Shown here: positions 39,943 through 52,600 of the stretch, piece after piece
How the letters are laid out: every line of letters begins with the position of its first letter
Numbering within the stretch: the first letter of the stretch is position 1
Assembly (NCBI GenBank): GCA_003117195.1
Contig: BDSI01000135.1
Span: 1-64,000, forward strand
Direction of reading: 5' to 3'
Length of the DNA: 64,000 nucleotides
From: Eudorina sp. 2006-703-Eu-15
Lineage: Eukaryota > Chlorophyta > Chlorophyceae > Chlamydomonadales > Volvocaceae
The notes under the pieces: model-generated
What the model was told of the DNA's origin: nothing
The model's input: only the letters and a program-made list of their open reading frames with translations
Database searches by the model: none
Position numbers and translations under genes: made by a program

Positions 39943-42900
39943 TCATCTCCCACCCCTCTGCGCTAGGCCTCCAGTTGCCAGGCGGTAGATGCTGTTGTTG
40001 TCCAGCACAACCACCTCCCGCGCAATCAGGACTTGCAGAAACGCCTGCAACCAGAGAATGAAGAAATGTGGGGACGGCATGACACTGTGTGGTAGTCTGA
40101 CAACCACCACCTGGTACTATGCTGTGCCCGCACGGTAGCTCATCGCACCTGCAGCTGCTCGGGCGTCTTGTCGTACTTCGGCGTGCTGACTACGAACAGG
40201 CGCAACATGTGGTTGAGCCTATCCAAGGGGAGGCCACCGTAGTTTTGCAGCATACCTGCGGCGCCAAACCCCACGTTCTTAGCATCTGAGAAACCAGCAT
40301 CAGGTCAGCCTTCTACACACAGGCAAGCGTCGCAGCCATTCATACCATTCTGCATCCGCATGAGACCCAACCCATTTCTTACCCTTGATGTAGTTCTCGA
40401 AGGGGCCCACCTCCTCAACAGCCCGGTCGGCCGCGCTTGGCAGCTGGGCGGGCGCCTCATCCTCAGCACCGTAATCGGTCAGCGTCGCACCTGCCCAGCA
40501 ATGCAGTACATGTATTTCGCATAGACACGCCACTCTTATTATGCAGGGCGTCCGAGACGGTGGTTCGTGAAAGAAATTAGTTAACGCAAGGCACGTATAG
40601 CAGGACCGTGAGAGCTGGGACCCATACACAAACCAAGCATGGGTTCCAGGGAGTGGTGGTACACATAATCCGTGCGATGGTGTGATGGGAACGAGTCGTG
40701 TGTGAGACTGACCGTGCAGCCCCGCCGGCAGCGTTTCCGCCCGCCGGTACACCAACTGGTTCTGGAGCGAGTCGCCCTGCGCCGACCCTGCGCCGGCCGC
40801 GCCGCCGCTGGACGGCCCACGGCTGCCGCCGCCGCCACTGCCGCGCGGCATGCGGCCCTCGACCACCACTCCATGGTTGACCCAGAACAGCATCTTTCGG
40901 CGCACCAGCGCGGGAGGAAGACCCACCTGCGGCGGGATGGTCCGAGAACGGGAACACTGACGTGAGGGATTCGACCGCCCATAGGAGATCACCGCACAAG
41001 ACCTAGGTATTCCGTCTACAGGCCGATCATGCATAAGCATAGCACTTACGCATGACCTGAGCACAAGCATGCTGGGTGGTATGCCATTACGCCACGCCGA
41101 TTACTCACCGCCGCCGCCAGTTCACCCGCGCTCATGGCCGGGCGGTCCTTGAAGGCCATCAGCAGCGTAGCCATTAGGGGCGAGACGCTGAAGCTGGCTG
41201 TCACACCGCCTGCCGACAAAACGCCGCAAACGTACCAACAGCTCATTAATAAGTTACGCGGTTCACACGACTCCTTGCCGCCGTCTCACGGACTTATACC
41301 GTAGGCCGTGTCGCAGACATGTGGTCAGGACCGAGTCCAAACAATGGGTGCTCCTTCACTTGTCGTAGCGCGCTGCGCAACGCGCTGAAACGGGCGCCTC
41401 CACTTGGCTCAGTGGCTGTGCTGGCCAGTGAACGTTGGTCCCAACTTGGCCAGCACCGCCTCACCACGCACTCACCCGCGGACACGTCCAGGTCCACGGA
41501 GCCCAGATGTGGCCTCCACCGCAGCTTCCGCGGGGTCTTAAGGTGGTGGTAGCGCTGCTCATAGGTCTCCATGGCAGATCGGATCTCGGGCGGGAGTATC
41601 AGCCCCGTCGCCGGGTCGTCGGGGCAGCCCTGTGTCGCAGGTGCCGGCGTCAGTGGATGAGTTATCAGGCGACTGCTGGGACGCGACGAAATTGCCGGCG
41701 CTGGTTGAAAGCGCAGATAAAAGCCCCAAGAAAGCATAGTGTCGGCAAGACACTCCACGCATGGTTGCTCCGTTGGCCAGTGCTCGGGATGCCACGGGGT
41801 TGAGGCCACAGCAGTTTGAAGTCCTCCGGACCTTTATATTCAAATCGTACTGCGTCCATACCTTGTAATTAAGTTCTTTGACACGTCTGGTGACGCAAAT
41901 GTCGTGAGCGTCATCCCCAGTTGCCCGCCCAATGCAGTGCTTCCCCTACCTTGTCCCGGTCATCCTGTTTAGGCCAGAAGAGATAGGAGATGATGGCCGC
42001 CGCGAGCAGGTCAAACTCTGGGCAGGCGGCCTTGGGCTGCGGCTCTGCCACTTTGGCGCTGGGGGAAGCACGGGCGGTCGCCGCGACTGCCTGCTGCTGC
42101 TGCTGCTGCGCCGCTGCGCGAGTCTGCACGTGCGGCGGCGGCGTACCGCCCGTCGCCGCTGCCGCGGCGCGCTGCCGCGTCGCGCGAGTTGGCGGTGCTT
42201 GGCGGGCCTGGGTCTGCGCCGCGCTGGCCGCTGCGGCGGCGGCGATGACGGTGCTGACAGGGGAGGCGGGTTGCGGCGGGGCGCTTCCTGCCGCCGGCAT
42301 GGAGTGCACCCTGTGGTTGATGCGCTTGCTGTCCGCAATGTCCTTGAGCATCACCTGGGGGGCCGGGAAGGTGAGAAGGAAGATGGTGCCACTTCCTTCC
42401 GCATTGTGACATGCTGGAGGGAGTCCCCATGCGCAGCCACGGACCACCCAGGCAGCCCACATACAAAAACCATCTTGAGGCTGCGCACCCACGGGGCGCC
42501 GTGCAGTCATGCCAACGGTCAGAACCAAAGGATACACGTAGACTTGTGTAGAAACCGTACCAGTCATGCACAGTTGCGGACGGGAGGGGACCTGCGCAGT
42601 TGCTTCCATGTTGTATCTAAGTTTTGAGGGAGGCGACTCCTGCTGTATGGGCTGCCGTCCCATGTCAGGAAATCCAAGACCCGGGATCCCATGTACGACA
42701 AACGAAAGGCCGTACGCCTCGGCGAGTACAGACCCAAGCGGACGCACACGAGGAGGCATGCCGTTGGCCCCCGCCGTCTCCAAATCCGCTGACCTCGCAG
42801 GCGTGCAGGGCGTTCTCCCCAAAGCGCATCTTGAGCAGCTCCAGGGTCCGTACCTCCCGTGCCTGACGTAACACAACACAACAGACAAGCACTGGGTTTG

Positions 42901-45900
42901 ACAGCGGCACGGCCGCCCCGCAACGGACTGATAAGACGATTAGCGGATCGGTAGCGCCTACGCAGGTGCTGTCATAGCCGTTGCCAACATGCGTCAGTTC
43001 AGGTGGACCAGTCCAGTCTCCCTACCAGCCCCCAACACGAAATCAACACCACTATGAAGGCGCGTGCGTCGTACCGTGTCGTAGTCATTGCGGTACAGCA
43101 GCTGACCGCACAGAAGATTGCGGTATTCGTGGATGAAGACCTCAGGGCTGCCGAACACGCCGGTCAGCATGCTGACCACGTCGGCGGCGGAGCTGCCCGC
43201 GGCGGCGGACGCACCCGTTCCACCAGCACCCGCACCAGCGCCGGACGCCGCGCCGCCGGCCGTGGCCGCCGGCTGCGGTGGCACGCCCGGGAAGCCGGCC
43301 ATGGCAGTCGCCGTGGCAATCCGGAGGACCCTCTCGTCCGCGTCTGCGGAATCACAGAAAGCAGGTGGGGATCCAAGCCGCGCATCAACCATCTTCTTAA
43401 TGAACATCCCACTCGCTTCAGCGTCCCTCGGTTGGTCGACTGTTACTCCAACGGTCCTCACCTTCAGTCGCCGCGTCCACGTCCATGGCGGCTGACGCTG
43501 CAGCTCCGGACGCCGCCGCTGCCTGAAGCTCTTCCAGCAGTGACTCACCGTTGGGACCGCCGCCATCCTGCAGGGAGGCCCCTCGCAACGCAGCACGGGC
43601 ATGGCGCGGCGCCAGCCCTCAGATAAACTCTAAACAACTTACCTCGCACGATGTGGAACATTCAGAATATATCAACATGAAATCCAAAGCACCCCTCATT
43701 TAGCATACCGTTCCGGCGCATCGAGGCACGGAAGGCAGGAGCTCCCCCATTCCATTACTGCTGCAGCTTCACCTGTGCCTGATTTCCCCGATTCCCGGTC
43801 CATCGCAAAAGGCGTTACAGGCCCCACCTGGGTCACCATACTGACGAGGCACTTAATGGTGTCGGAGCGGCCCCGTAGGTAGTCCCGGATGGGCTGAGCC
43901 ACTGCGTGCAGCAGCGCACCTGCGAGCAAGGAGGCGCAGGTCAGGACGTCAGCGACGCGTCCGTGACAGGCAGGGGGGCGATTGCATTCAGCCCAACAAA
44001 ACCGCCTTGCCATAAAAAACCGGATATTAATAAGAGATCTAGCTCAAGCTGACACGCATACGCAGCAGCCGTGTCCAAAAACGTTTGAGGCTGCCATCAG
44101 CCAGTCCTCCGTGCTTCCTCAGGTAAGGGAAGCTTCGCCGTGAGCCTGCTCCCGGACCCCCCTCCCGGCCTGTGCGCTCTCCGCCGCCTGCCTGTTCGGC
44201 AAGGGGACTACTTGGACAGCCGTAGCTCTTACCTGACGGGTCGATTTCCCGCATGGTCCGGATGGTGGCGACGTACTGGTGGATGATCCCGGTGGCGGAG
44301 GCGCCCGCGTGCAGCAGCCGCTGCTGCAGGGCCCGCTTGAAGGAGCAGACGAACAGCGCCTGCGCCGCCATCGTCAGCAGCCCAACACCGTCAGTTGGCA
44401 GTGCGCTAGTGTTGGCCGCCCTTGCTGCTCTAGCGGACGGGTCTCACTCGCCAGTCAGGATACACAAGGATTGAGGAACAGATGTAATTCAGCACAGATG
44501 CGACTCGAGAATCCACGATTGGAACAATACAATAATGTAATCTTACCTGTAGGTTGGTGTGCCTTAGGCAAGCTGCCAGGTCGCGGATGGCGGGCAGCGA
44601 CTCCGGATAGTCCACCACGATATCGAACATCTGACCGATCCGCAACCGGCCCAGCGTCTCATACACCAAGTACGACAGTCGCAGCCGCCACTCCGTGAGC
44701 ACGCGCGCCTCAGTGCCCGGCTCCGCCAGACCACCCGCGTGGGAGCCGGCGGCAGCGCCGCCGATTCCAACGGGCGTCACAGGCGGCGTCCCTGCTGCCG
44801 GCGCCGCCGCATCGCATGCGGTGTTGGTGGCGGCCGCGGTGGTGCTTGCGGGAGCTGCCGCGCAGGTTGACCCCGAGGCGGGTGTGGCGGCAGCGGAGGC
44901 GCCGCTGTCCCCGGCGATGACGAGGCGGAGGAACTCCAGCGGGATGCGGTTGGCGGCGCGGTTGGCGGCCGGGAGGACCTGACGAAGTAACAGGCGATTG
45001 CCGAAGCAAACGTCAGGGTCGCTACCCCAACAGGCCAGGGTCAGAGCAGCTGAAGCACTACCTAGCCAGTTAGTTTGGATGTCGCGCCTAGTCGACGGGG
45101 CCGTGGAAACATTCGCACCAACTACCCGGTGCCCCTACGCGATATTCCACAGACCCACATCATCTCTTCACAGATCCTATCGTTGTATTATTGTGCCAAA
45201 CAGCGAGCTGCTCACGGCCACACTCCCTCCTCTGCCCTGCCGTACTGCAGCTCATCTCGTCTCGTCTTGTCTGGTCTCGTTCCGGTTCGGTTCGTTCCCG
45301 GGCTGGATCCATCCCACCACATGTACGGGGTCTGTCTCCGCACCTCGCGGTCGAACACATTGAGCGCCAGCCTCTTCAGCAGGTGCTCCACGTGGTGGGA
45401 GACCGCCGCCACGACGGCCTCCTCGCCGGCGGGACCCAGGGACAGCCGTGACAGGCAGCTGCACACACCCATCAGGCGCCGCACCCAGGAGGGGCCCATG
45501 GCGGCGGCCACGGCGGACGGCTGGAGGGCCTTGCGCCGAAGCGAAGGCGGCGGCGTGTTCTCGTCACCCTCGCCTGCGGCGCGACAGTCCAGCGGCGCCG
45601 GGAGCAGTGTGAGCTTGTGTCAAGAGGTGCGTGCGATCAGAGGCGGGGTGCGGATAAGCAGATGAGAGATAGATGGCAAGAGCGCCAGTGGGCTCGGGCA
45701 GCCAGGTACAGGGAGAGCAGTTAGCCTGCACGGCCAAAGGGAAAGCAGCAGCAGTGCAACACCACTGGCTGCAGTGCCCTTCAGACCAATGGGTCAGGCA
45801 GGCCCGTCAGCGTCGGATGCCCAAGCTGCTGCTCACCGGCGGCGGATCCCATCAACATCGCTACGCCCTCAACGGCCGCCGCTGATCCGATTCCGCCGCC

Positions 45901-46271
45901 GTCGCTGCCCCGTCGACCACCGCTGCCGGCCCCCCCGCCACTGCCGCCTCCAAGAGCCAGCGCCCCAAAGCCAGTGGTCGCAATGGCCGCCAGCAAGCCG
46001 CCATTCGCGCCACCGCCGACCCCGCCGCCGCCGCCACGTGCTGTGGCCGGCGCACCGTCCTCTTGAGCCTCCAGCAGCTGCTCCAGGGGCGCCAGCGTCT
46101 GGGCCAGCTGAGTGAGCTTGGAGCTGTAGTACAACAGCAGTAGCTCTGTACCACCGATGGTCCGTCCGAACATGGGTTGTGGACACAAGGCGCGTCGTGA
46201 GTCTCTGGATACCCCGAATGACGGCTTCGAGCGGAGCCCCGGGAAGGTTGCGGCGGGTGACCGATGAGAGT

Positions 46272-46310
<39 letters not shown>

Positions 46311-48247
46311 CGGCCGGGTTTCCTTTTACTCACACAAACATGCATACACCCATACATGGCCGAGTTGTAACGGGCAACCGGGTTCGTTCTGGGTATGTTT
46401 TGCGCTTCAACACCCAGGCCGCACGGACCCGGACAGTAAAACGGCGCCCATGGTCATCGTGCCTCCGGCGCCCGCCATGCCCCTCTGGTCGTCTTGCGCT
46501 CAAACATGGGCTGTACATCGAAGCACATGACGCCGGAATGCTCCACCGTACCTACGCCGCAAATGTCCTGGGACGCTCACGCGCTGCTACGGTACCGTTG
46601 CGCGCCTTACCTGAGACGCTGATATCTGCTGTGGCCATCAGCAACGCACTGACCGCTGAGCGGTACTGCTCCGTCAGGCGGGCCACCACGGGGACCAGAG
46701 AGAGCGCTTGCTCGCCGTACAGCGCGGCCGCGGACGCCGCCGCCGACGGCCCAGTCCCGGCCTGCGGTGAGGTCGCGCTGCAACCCTGCAGGTGTGCACG
46801 GCGGGGCGGACACTGCGTGAGGATCGCAAAGGTTATCAGACGGTGCGTCAGAAGGTACGTTGTGCGGGTCGCTCCAATCCCGAAACGCCATCTCTGAAGG
46901 ACTCCGTTGCCACGCATGCAATGGTGATCGGGTATGTAGTGGACGGCAGGGTTAGAGACCCGGCCTGCAGGCCCCGAAAAAGGCTTGGCCGTTATCTAAT
47001 GTGGCATCCGCAGGGGAGGTGCCACATTAGACGCTCGCACCCCTGACTACCGTCTATCACGTTCCTTGCCTGCAGCAACGCCGCAGTCACCATGGCCGCC
47101 AGCTGTTGCAGTCCGGAGCAGTGCCCGTCCACAACATCGCACAGTCCCTGCAGAATATCAGGCGGCGACCCAGTCCGTTACATGGCGAGGTACAGCGCAT
47201 TTGCGCGCCTCCAAAGCATGGTAGGTACTTCCATCCCAACCGGAAAGTAAAGTTTCCGTAGCATAGGGTGAAGGAGTCCCAAAACTGCGCAGATGTGGTG
47301 GACAGTAGCAGTCCGGGAACGTCCCTGCCCACGGCAGATCATGACTAGGGCGGTGGGCAACATTGTCGGCCCTGCCCGAATCAAAAGCAGAACGCCCATG
47401 ATCCTACTATCGGGACCCGGCGTGCAGCCGGAAGCACCTCGCCACAGCCATTACACCGTGCGTCACGTCTGGGGAACGGGCCTCCAGACTGCGACACCGC
47501 TGCCTCAAGGCCGCAGCACCCAACCCCGATCGTTTCTCACCTGGAGTCCTGAGAGCAGGTGCTGCTCCAGGGCGTCATCGTCTCCTGCTGCCGCCGCTGC
47601 CCTGCATCGGGACATCGCAGCCCAGAACGCAGGCACCGCCGTAACCTCCAGTGTGGCCTGGTCACGAGGGGTTGGCATGAAGGAGCACGGCCGGTCGTCA
47701 GGGTCGGCTGGAGTCCACGGATGAGGCAGGGACTGCTTGATAGGATTGCGCTTTGTACCTGCAGCTGCTGCCGCACCGTCGACACCAGTGCCGGCCCCAG
47801 CCCGCAGGACACCAACGACGCCACCTCCGCCTGTGTCGGTAACGGGACGACGCAGCTGCCGGGGCTTGGCTGCTGGGTCCCCGCCTGGTCCGCGTCGCCG
47901 CCGGGCGACGTAGAAGCTGCCTGCCAAGAAGGTGAGGGTGACAACGTTCTACCAGGAGTAAGCAGCTTCTTCAAAAATCCCGGTTGTCGGGGGTCACAAG
48001 GGTTGCAGTGCACCCGGGGAAGGGTTATTACGCGCGCAATCAGTACACACGCACCTGTTGCACGGATGATGCAAGACGTATTAGGTATCCCATCCATGTT
48101 GAAGCAGCCGCCACAAGGACCTCGCTGTAGGTGCCGACGCAAGTGCACACATCAAAAGGTTTGCTTTCCAAAGGGCGATTTGCGGAGCCAGATGGCTGAT
48201 CAATCATACCTTGTTGACGCCATAAGCGCTGGTGACAGCGTGTCCAT
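39943..48247 (-). CDS. APC2, cullin-like subunit of the anaphase-promoting complex
   Basis: Scaffold that binds the RING subunit APC11 in the cell-cycle ubiquitin ligase APC/C. Exons 5' to 3': 48210-48247, 48055-48124, 47759-47920, 47541-47657, 47070-47147, 46611-46785, 45837-46145, 45344-45573, 44547-44978, 44233-44359, 43828-43919, 43462-43567, 43075-43343, 42794-42862, 41950-42354, 41476-41629, 41109-41209, 40713-40926, 40383-40490, 40149-40285, 39943-40044; all phases agree, 1164 aa. Family landmarks: FDIVVDYPESLPAI, ASATGIIHQYVATI, QPIRDYLRGRSDTIKCLVSM, DVVSMLTGVFGSPEVFIHEY, LELLKMRFGENALHACE joined to VMLKDIADSKRINHRV, RKLRWRPHLGSVDLDV, LVRRKMLFWVNHGVV, and the WHB end LPLDRLNHMLRLFVV. 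Extra length against human (about 820 aa) is Ala/Gly/Gln-rich linker. Intron 5 has a GC donor. The N-terminal six exons are poorly conserved and rest mainly on phase. Confidence 0.93.
46273..46306. repeat. (AC)17 microsatellite
   Basis: Uninterrupted AC dinucleotides in APC2 intron 6. Confidence 0.97.
46995..47031. repeat. Perfect 12-bp hairpin in APC2 intron 5
   Basis: TCTAATGTGGCA (46995-47006) and TGCCACATTAGA (47020-47031) are exact reverse complements around a 13-base GC-rich loop. The stem is too short for a typical microRNA precursor. Function unknown. Confidence 0.85.
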
Positions 48248-49695
48248 CTTTGCTGCGTTAGTCTAGGCTCTATGTGAACAGCCGTTGGCGCTAAGACAGC
48301 TGTTGAGTCACACAGCCAAAGTCTATACAGAGACGCAGATGTCTGATCCTTCTAATTCTCGGATTTGCTAGCTTCAATCTTACGGTCTAACGTCACCGAC
48401 TGTAATATTTTGTTGAGCCGCTTCCATGGCGAGTTGGCAACCGGGACCTGTTGGCTTTGAAGTGCAACGCTCGTAGTGATTAGCTCGAATCTCCCCGAAT
48501 TTACTAAAGTTTGGTGCATTGGCGGCATGCCCGACAGTTGTAACGACAGTTTTCACGACAGCCGATTGGCTGTTTATCATAATAATTGTTCGTCACGGTT
48601 GTTCACATAAACCGCTCATCACGTTGCCATTTGTAGCTTACAAGCGCCGCAGAGGCCCCCACCTGCCCCGGTTGTTACGCTTCGGCTCCTGCGTTCCAGC
48701 CACAGGCAGCAAATGTTCCAGCCGGTCATTGTGCCTCCGTCCCCTTCCACCCAGTCGACAATCCTTGCCATGATGCGTCGCTGCTTCCTATTTGACCTTC
48801 AATTTCCATGTTCCAGGTTGTTCGATGTCAAGGGCCGCCAAATGCATCGCCACTATCCTGGCACACTGATATCATTGCAATCCAGCATTCCTCAGTTCGG
48901 TCAGGCAATGAAGCGCAGAGTGCACCACGCACCCGCCACCGGTACCATTGGGTCTTCTGGGTTTCTCCACCAGTCCCTATGAAAGCAACGCGGCCGCTCC
49001 AAAATACTCGACCCGCGTATGTGTTCTCAGGCAGGCATGTGTGACCCCGCCCTGCACCGCCCCGCCCGCCCCCCCGCCTCTGCCTAACAGAGCAGCGGGT
49101 CTGGCAGGGTTTCAACACCACCTCTACACATACATGACGTCTTGCGCTCACAGTCCACCAGCTCCGCCACGTTCGTGCGTCCTAGTTCCCGGGCCTGCAT
49201 CCCAGCACCGACCCAGACAACTAGGCACGCGGCGGTCGGAACTTCCAGGGCGACGTTGCAGCCCCTTGCCATCCGTCCATCGAGTCATCCACCTATCCAC
49301 CTGTTCAATCAGCCAAACGAGGGGACAGCCGCAGTCGCCTGTCATACGCTCTGTCACTGCTTACACATACCTCGTGCATGCAGAATGAAAGGTCTACCCC
49401 TGAACAGTGACCGGAAATTCCACCCGTAAGAGCTCCCTGAACCACGTTCACTTGCTACGACTACATCGCCGTTCTACATACGGCAGCATTTGCGCATAGC
49501 ACTTGGTCTCTCTTTACCGCCCCGCCTCGACCGCGCGCGAGTCAGCACAGCTTGGCTCAATGACACCAAGATGCGCCCGTGCAGGGATACATTCAACGGT
49601 GTAATCACGTACTTTGTCAACTGCAAACTTCAATTCAGTGACCGCCGATAGCGGCACTCCATCTGCCGTGAAAAGATTGGTGGTGGCGGCGGCGG
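48248..49695. other. Intergenic interval APC2 / cyclophilin gene
   Basis: Both neighbours are on the minus strand, so this 1.45 kb holds the 3' end of the cyclophilin gene and the APC2 promoter. A candidate minus-strand TGTAA lies at 49361-49365. I found no exon with family similarity on either strand. Confidence 0.45.
49361..49365 (-). terminator. Candidate poly(A) signal of the Apple-cyclophilin gene
   Basis: TTACA on plus (TGTAA on minus) about 330 bases after the stop at 49696. Confidence 0.35.
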
Positions 49696-52600
49696 TCACT
49701 CGGTCTGCGACCCCGCTCGGGCCGCCGCGATCCGCTTCTTTTCCGCTTCGATGGCAGACTGGAACGCCTGCGTCTCCCAGTACGTCCCGCGCCGCAGCTC
49801 CCCGCTGTCGATGATCTGAGGAACACAGGGCATCAGCACGAGGACGGCAGTGCAAGTCACCCTCACGTGAACCCGTTCCAGAAACAATTAAACAATACCA
49901 GCAAGTTCTTCATGCACTGGCATCTACCCTGGATGGCATTTGCCCTGACTGGCATCTGCTCTGGACAGCATCTACCTAGATGGCATCTGCCCTGGGCGGC
50001 ACCTGTCCATGTACCTCGGCCTCACCTGCGCGTCTTGGCTGTTGAGATGCTCATTGTTAGGCTGTCCCTTTGCCAGCGCGTTGATCTCATACGCCACGTT
50101 GTGACTGTGGGTTCGGCCAGAGGGCACGCATTAGCGCCGGGCAGTAACGATTATGCGTCAGCCAGTCCAAGCACAGTCCATGACCGCGCCCAAGTTGTTT
50201 TTGTGACAGGGGGCAAATGAGCCAGAGAGCCGAGGCCCCTTTGCATCACATATTGCACTACGGTGATTTTGGCGCCACCCTTTACGGTGTGTCTGTCTCC
50301 CAACCCTGCAGCGCGGGCCAGGGCCAGGGCTCACCCGTCCACTATCTCCCCAAAGATGGTGTAGTGACCGTCCAGGTGGTGCGCGGGAGCCATGATTATG
50401 GAGAAGTGCGCGCCGTTGGTGTTGGGCCCCATGTTGGCCATGGAGAGCAGGCCCTGCGTGCCGAACCCCAAGAGTTCAGCATACATACCATTCTCATTCG
50501 CTGTGCCATCACCATTACCACCATTACCACAACCGATACGGCAGACATCGTGTCGCGCAAGCTGTAACAACCATGACCGGAATGATGGTCCCCATCAACC
50601 ACGGGCCGCTGGCTCGCCACGTGGGCCTAACAGTCTGTCCCGAGCTTCACCCTGCCGCCGACCCACCATGTGGGTGTGGTTGATCTTTAGGCCGCCCGCG
50701 TCGTCCAAGAAGAGGCCTCCCAATGGTGAATCGGTTCGCTGCCCGGTCTGGTCGATGAATTGATCGATAATGCGGTAAAAGTAGATCCCCTGGGGCCACG
50801 AAGAACAGCATAAGGACCGATAACGAGCCATGGCCAGACATAAGGGACGTGCTGAAAGCGTCAGGCTGAAATTTGGGCGGGGGCGGCACGTCGGCCGCGT
50901 ACAGAAGGTACAGGGGACCGCTAGTAGCGGGTAGCCGTTGATGGCCGCTGAAAGGCCGGACCATCCCTGCCTGCCGGCTCGCCGCTGTGGTGCCGTACCT
51001 TGAAGTGGTACGGCAGACCAGCTCCCTCGTGACCCACCGGCGCGACCCCAGCTTCGCCTGCGGGCAACGCAACGGGTCGAGTGGGTATTTCTTTGCGAGA
51101 AATGGAATGCATATAATCTAAGCTGGGACCAACACGTCCTAGCTTTGAACATCCTTCTCAGCCGTGCAGTCAACCATCCAAACCGTCCTGTGCGATTACC
51201 TCCCTCCTCCTGCCTGCGGGTGCTCTCTGCTCTCACCCGTACACAGCAGGCGGAAGTTCTCCGAGGCCAGCGGGGACTCCTTGACGAACAACACCATCTC
51301 GATGCGGCCCGCGTAGACGCCCTTGGTGGCCACCTGCGCCACAAATGGAACACGCAGCCGCAGCTCCCATGCGCTTCGTGTTTGCCGTGAGAACAGAACC
51401 ACCCAGCACATGAAGCCCCGTAAATGCATGCCCGCCAGCCACTCTTCCGCCACGCCACACACCTGCTTAAGACATGGCTACAACATGTGCATGACAACAA
51501 TGACGTTGATGATGGTGGATGGAAGGCAAGCAACATTGAAGTGACATTGCGCCCCGGCGCCCTGGTCGTCCCATCTCAACCTACATCGAGGAACACGAGC
51601 GGCAGCGAGCCGTCCTCTTGGAGCTTTCTAAGCCGGTTGATCTCGCCCATGGGCTGATCCCTGCGCAGGTGGAAGGGCCGAATAAGCAAGCCATCTCCAT
51701 CAGGCATCACCATCCACGCAAGAAGGGGCCCCGCAATAGTCCATGCGACTCGCGGTGTCTGCATGGGATCGCATCTCGCGCCAACACCTGCAAATGTAGC
51801 CTTTGCGTGCATTGTTCAGGATTCATCCGTTGCCCTTTCGAGTTGCTGTCAACGTTGGGGCTATGCCAGCTGTAGTTCATACCTCAACATGCACGTCCCG
51901 GGGGCTTCTAACCCCCACGGCCTACCTCTGCTTTCACGCCCTACCTGCGCCACGCCACTCGGCGCTTCTCCGCGTCAATGATCGCCCGGAACTCCGGACT
52001 GGACACAATAGAGCCCGGCCGGGTCTGGCCCGCGTCCACAATCTGGGCATACTTGGTGTGCAGCAGCTCGTTGTTGCGCTGACCCTTTGCAAGGGTGTTG
52101 ATCGCCTCGGCGTACTACGGGAACAGCCGGGAGCAGTGGCAGCAGCACCAGCTGGAGGAGCTGCAGGAAAGAGCTTGCGCCATGCGGCGAATTGGAGGTC
52201 TCCGCTAGCTGCTGACAGCACGGACGAACATCAGTAGGGAGCACGCGGCACGGGCGCTGCACCGGAGCCTGTGGCACCTCGTGGTGGTGGTGTTGTACCA
52301 ACCCACAGGCCTTGATCGGGGTTATGTAGGGAAGACGGACCTCACCTGCAGGCCCGATACGATCTCCCCGAAGATGGTGTAGCTACCGTCCAGGTGGTGG
52401 GCCGGTCCCATGATCAGGGAGAAATGGCCGCCGTTGGTGTTGGGGCCGCTGTTGGCCATGGAGAGTAGGCCCTGCGGAATGGGTCGGGTCCAGGTGAGCG
52501 CGGCGAAAGTCTCGACTCGTATCCCTGAGTCTTGAACCTTCGCCTTCGCCGGAACAGCTGTCGGAACACCTCCAAGGGTTTGATCCCGCGCCTGGTTGTT

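Noticed and set aside
46995..47031. microRNA precursor
   Set aside because: A 12-bp stem is too short for a mature duplex of about 21 nt.
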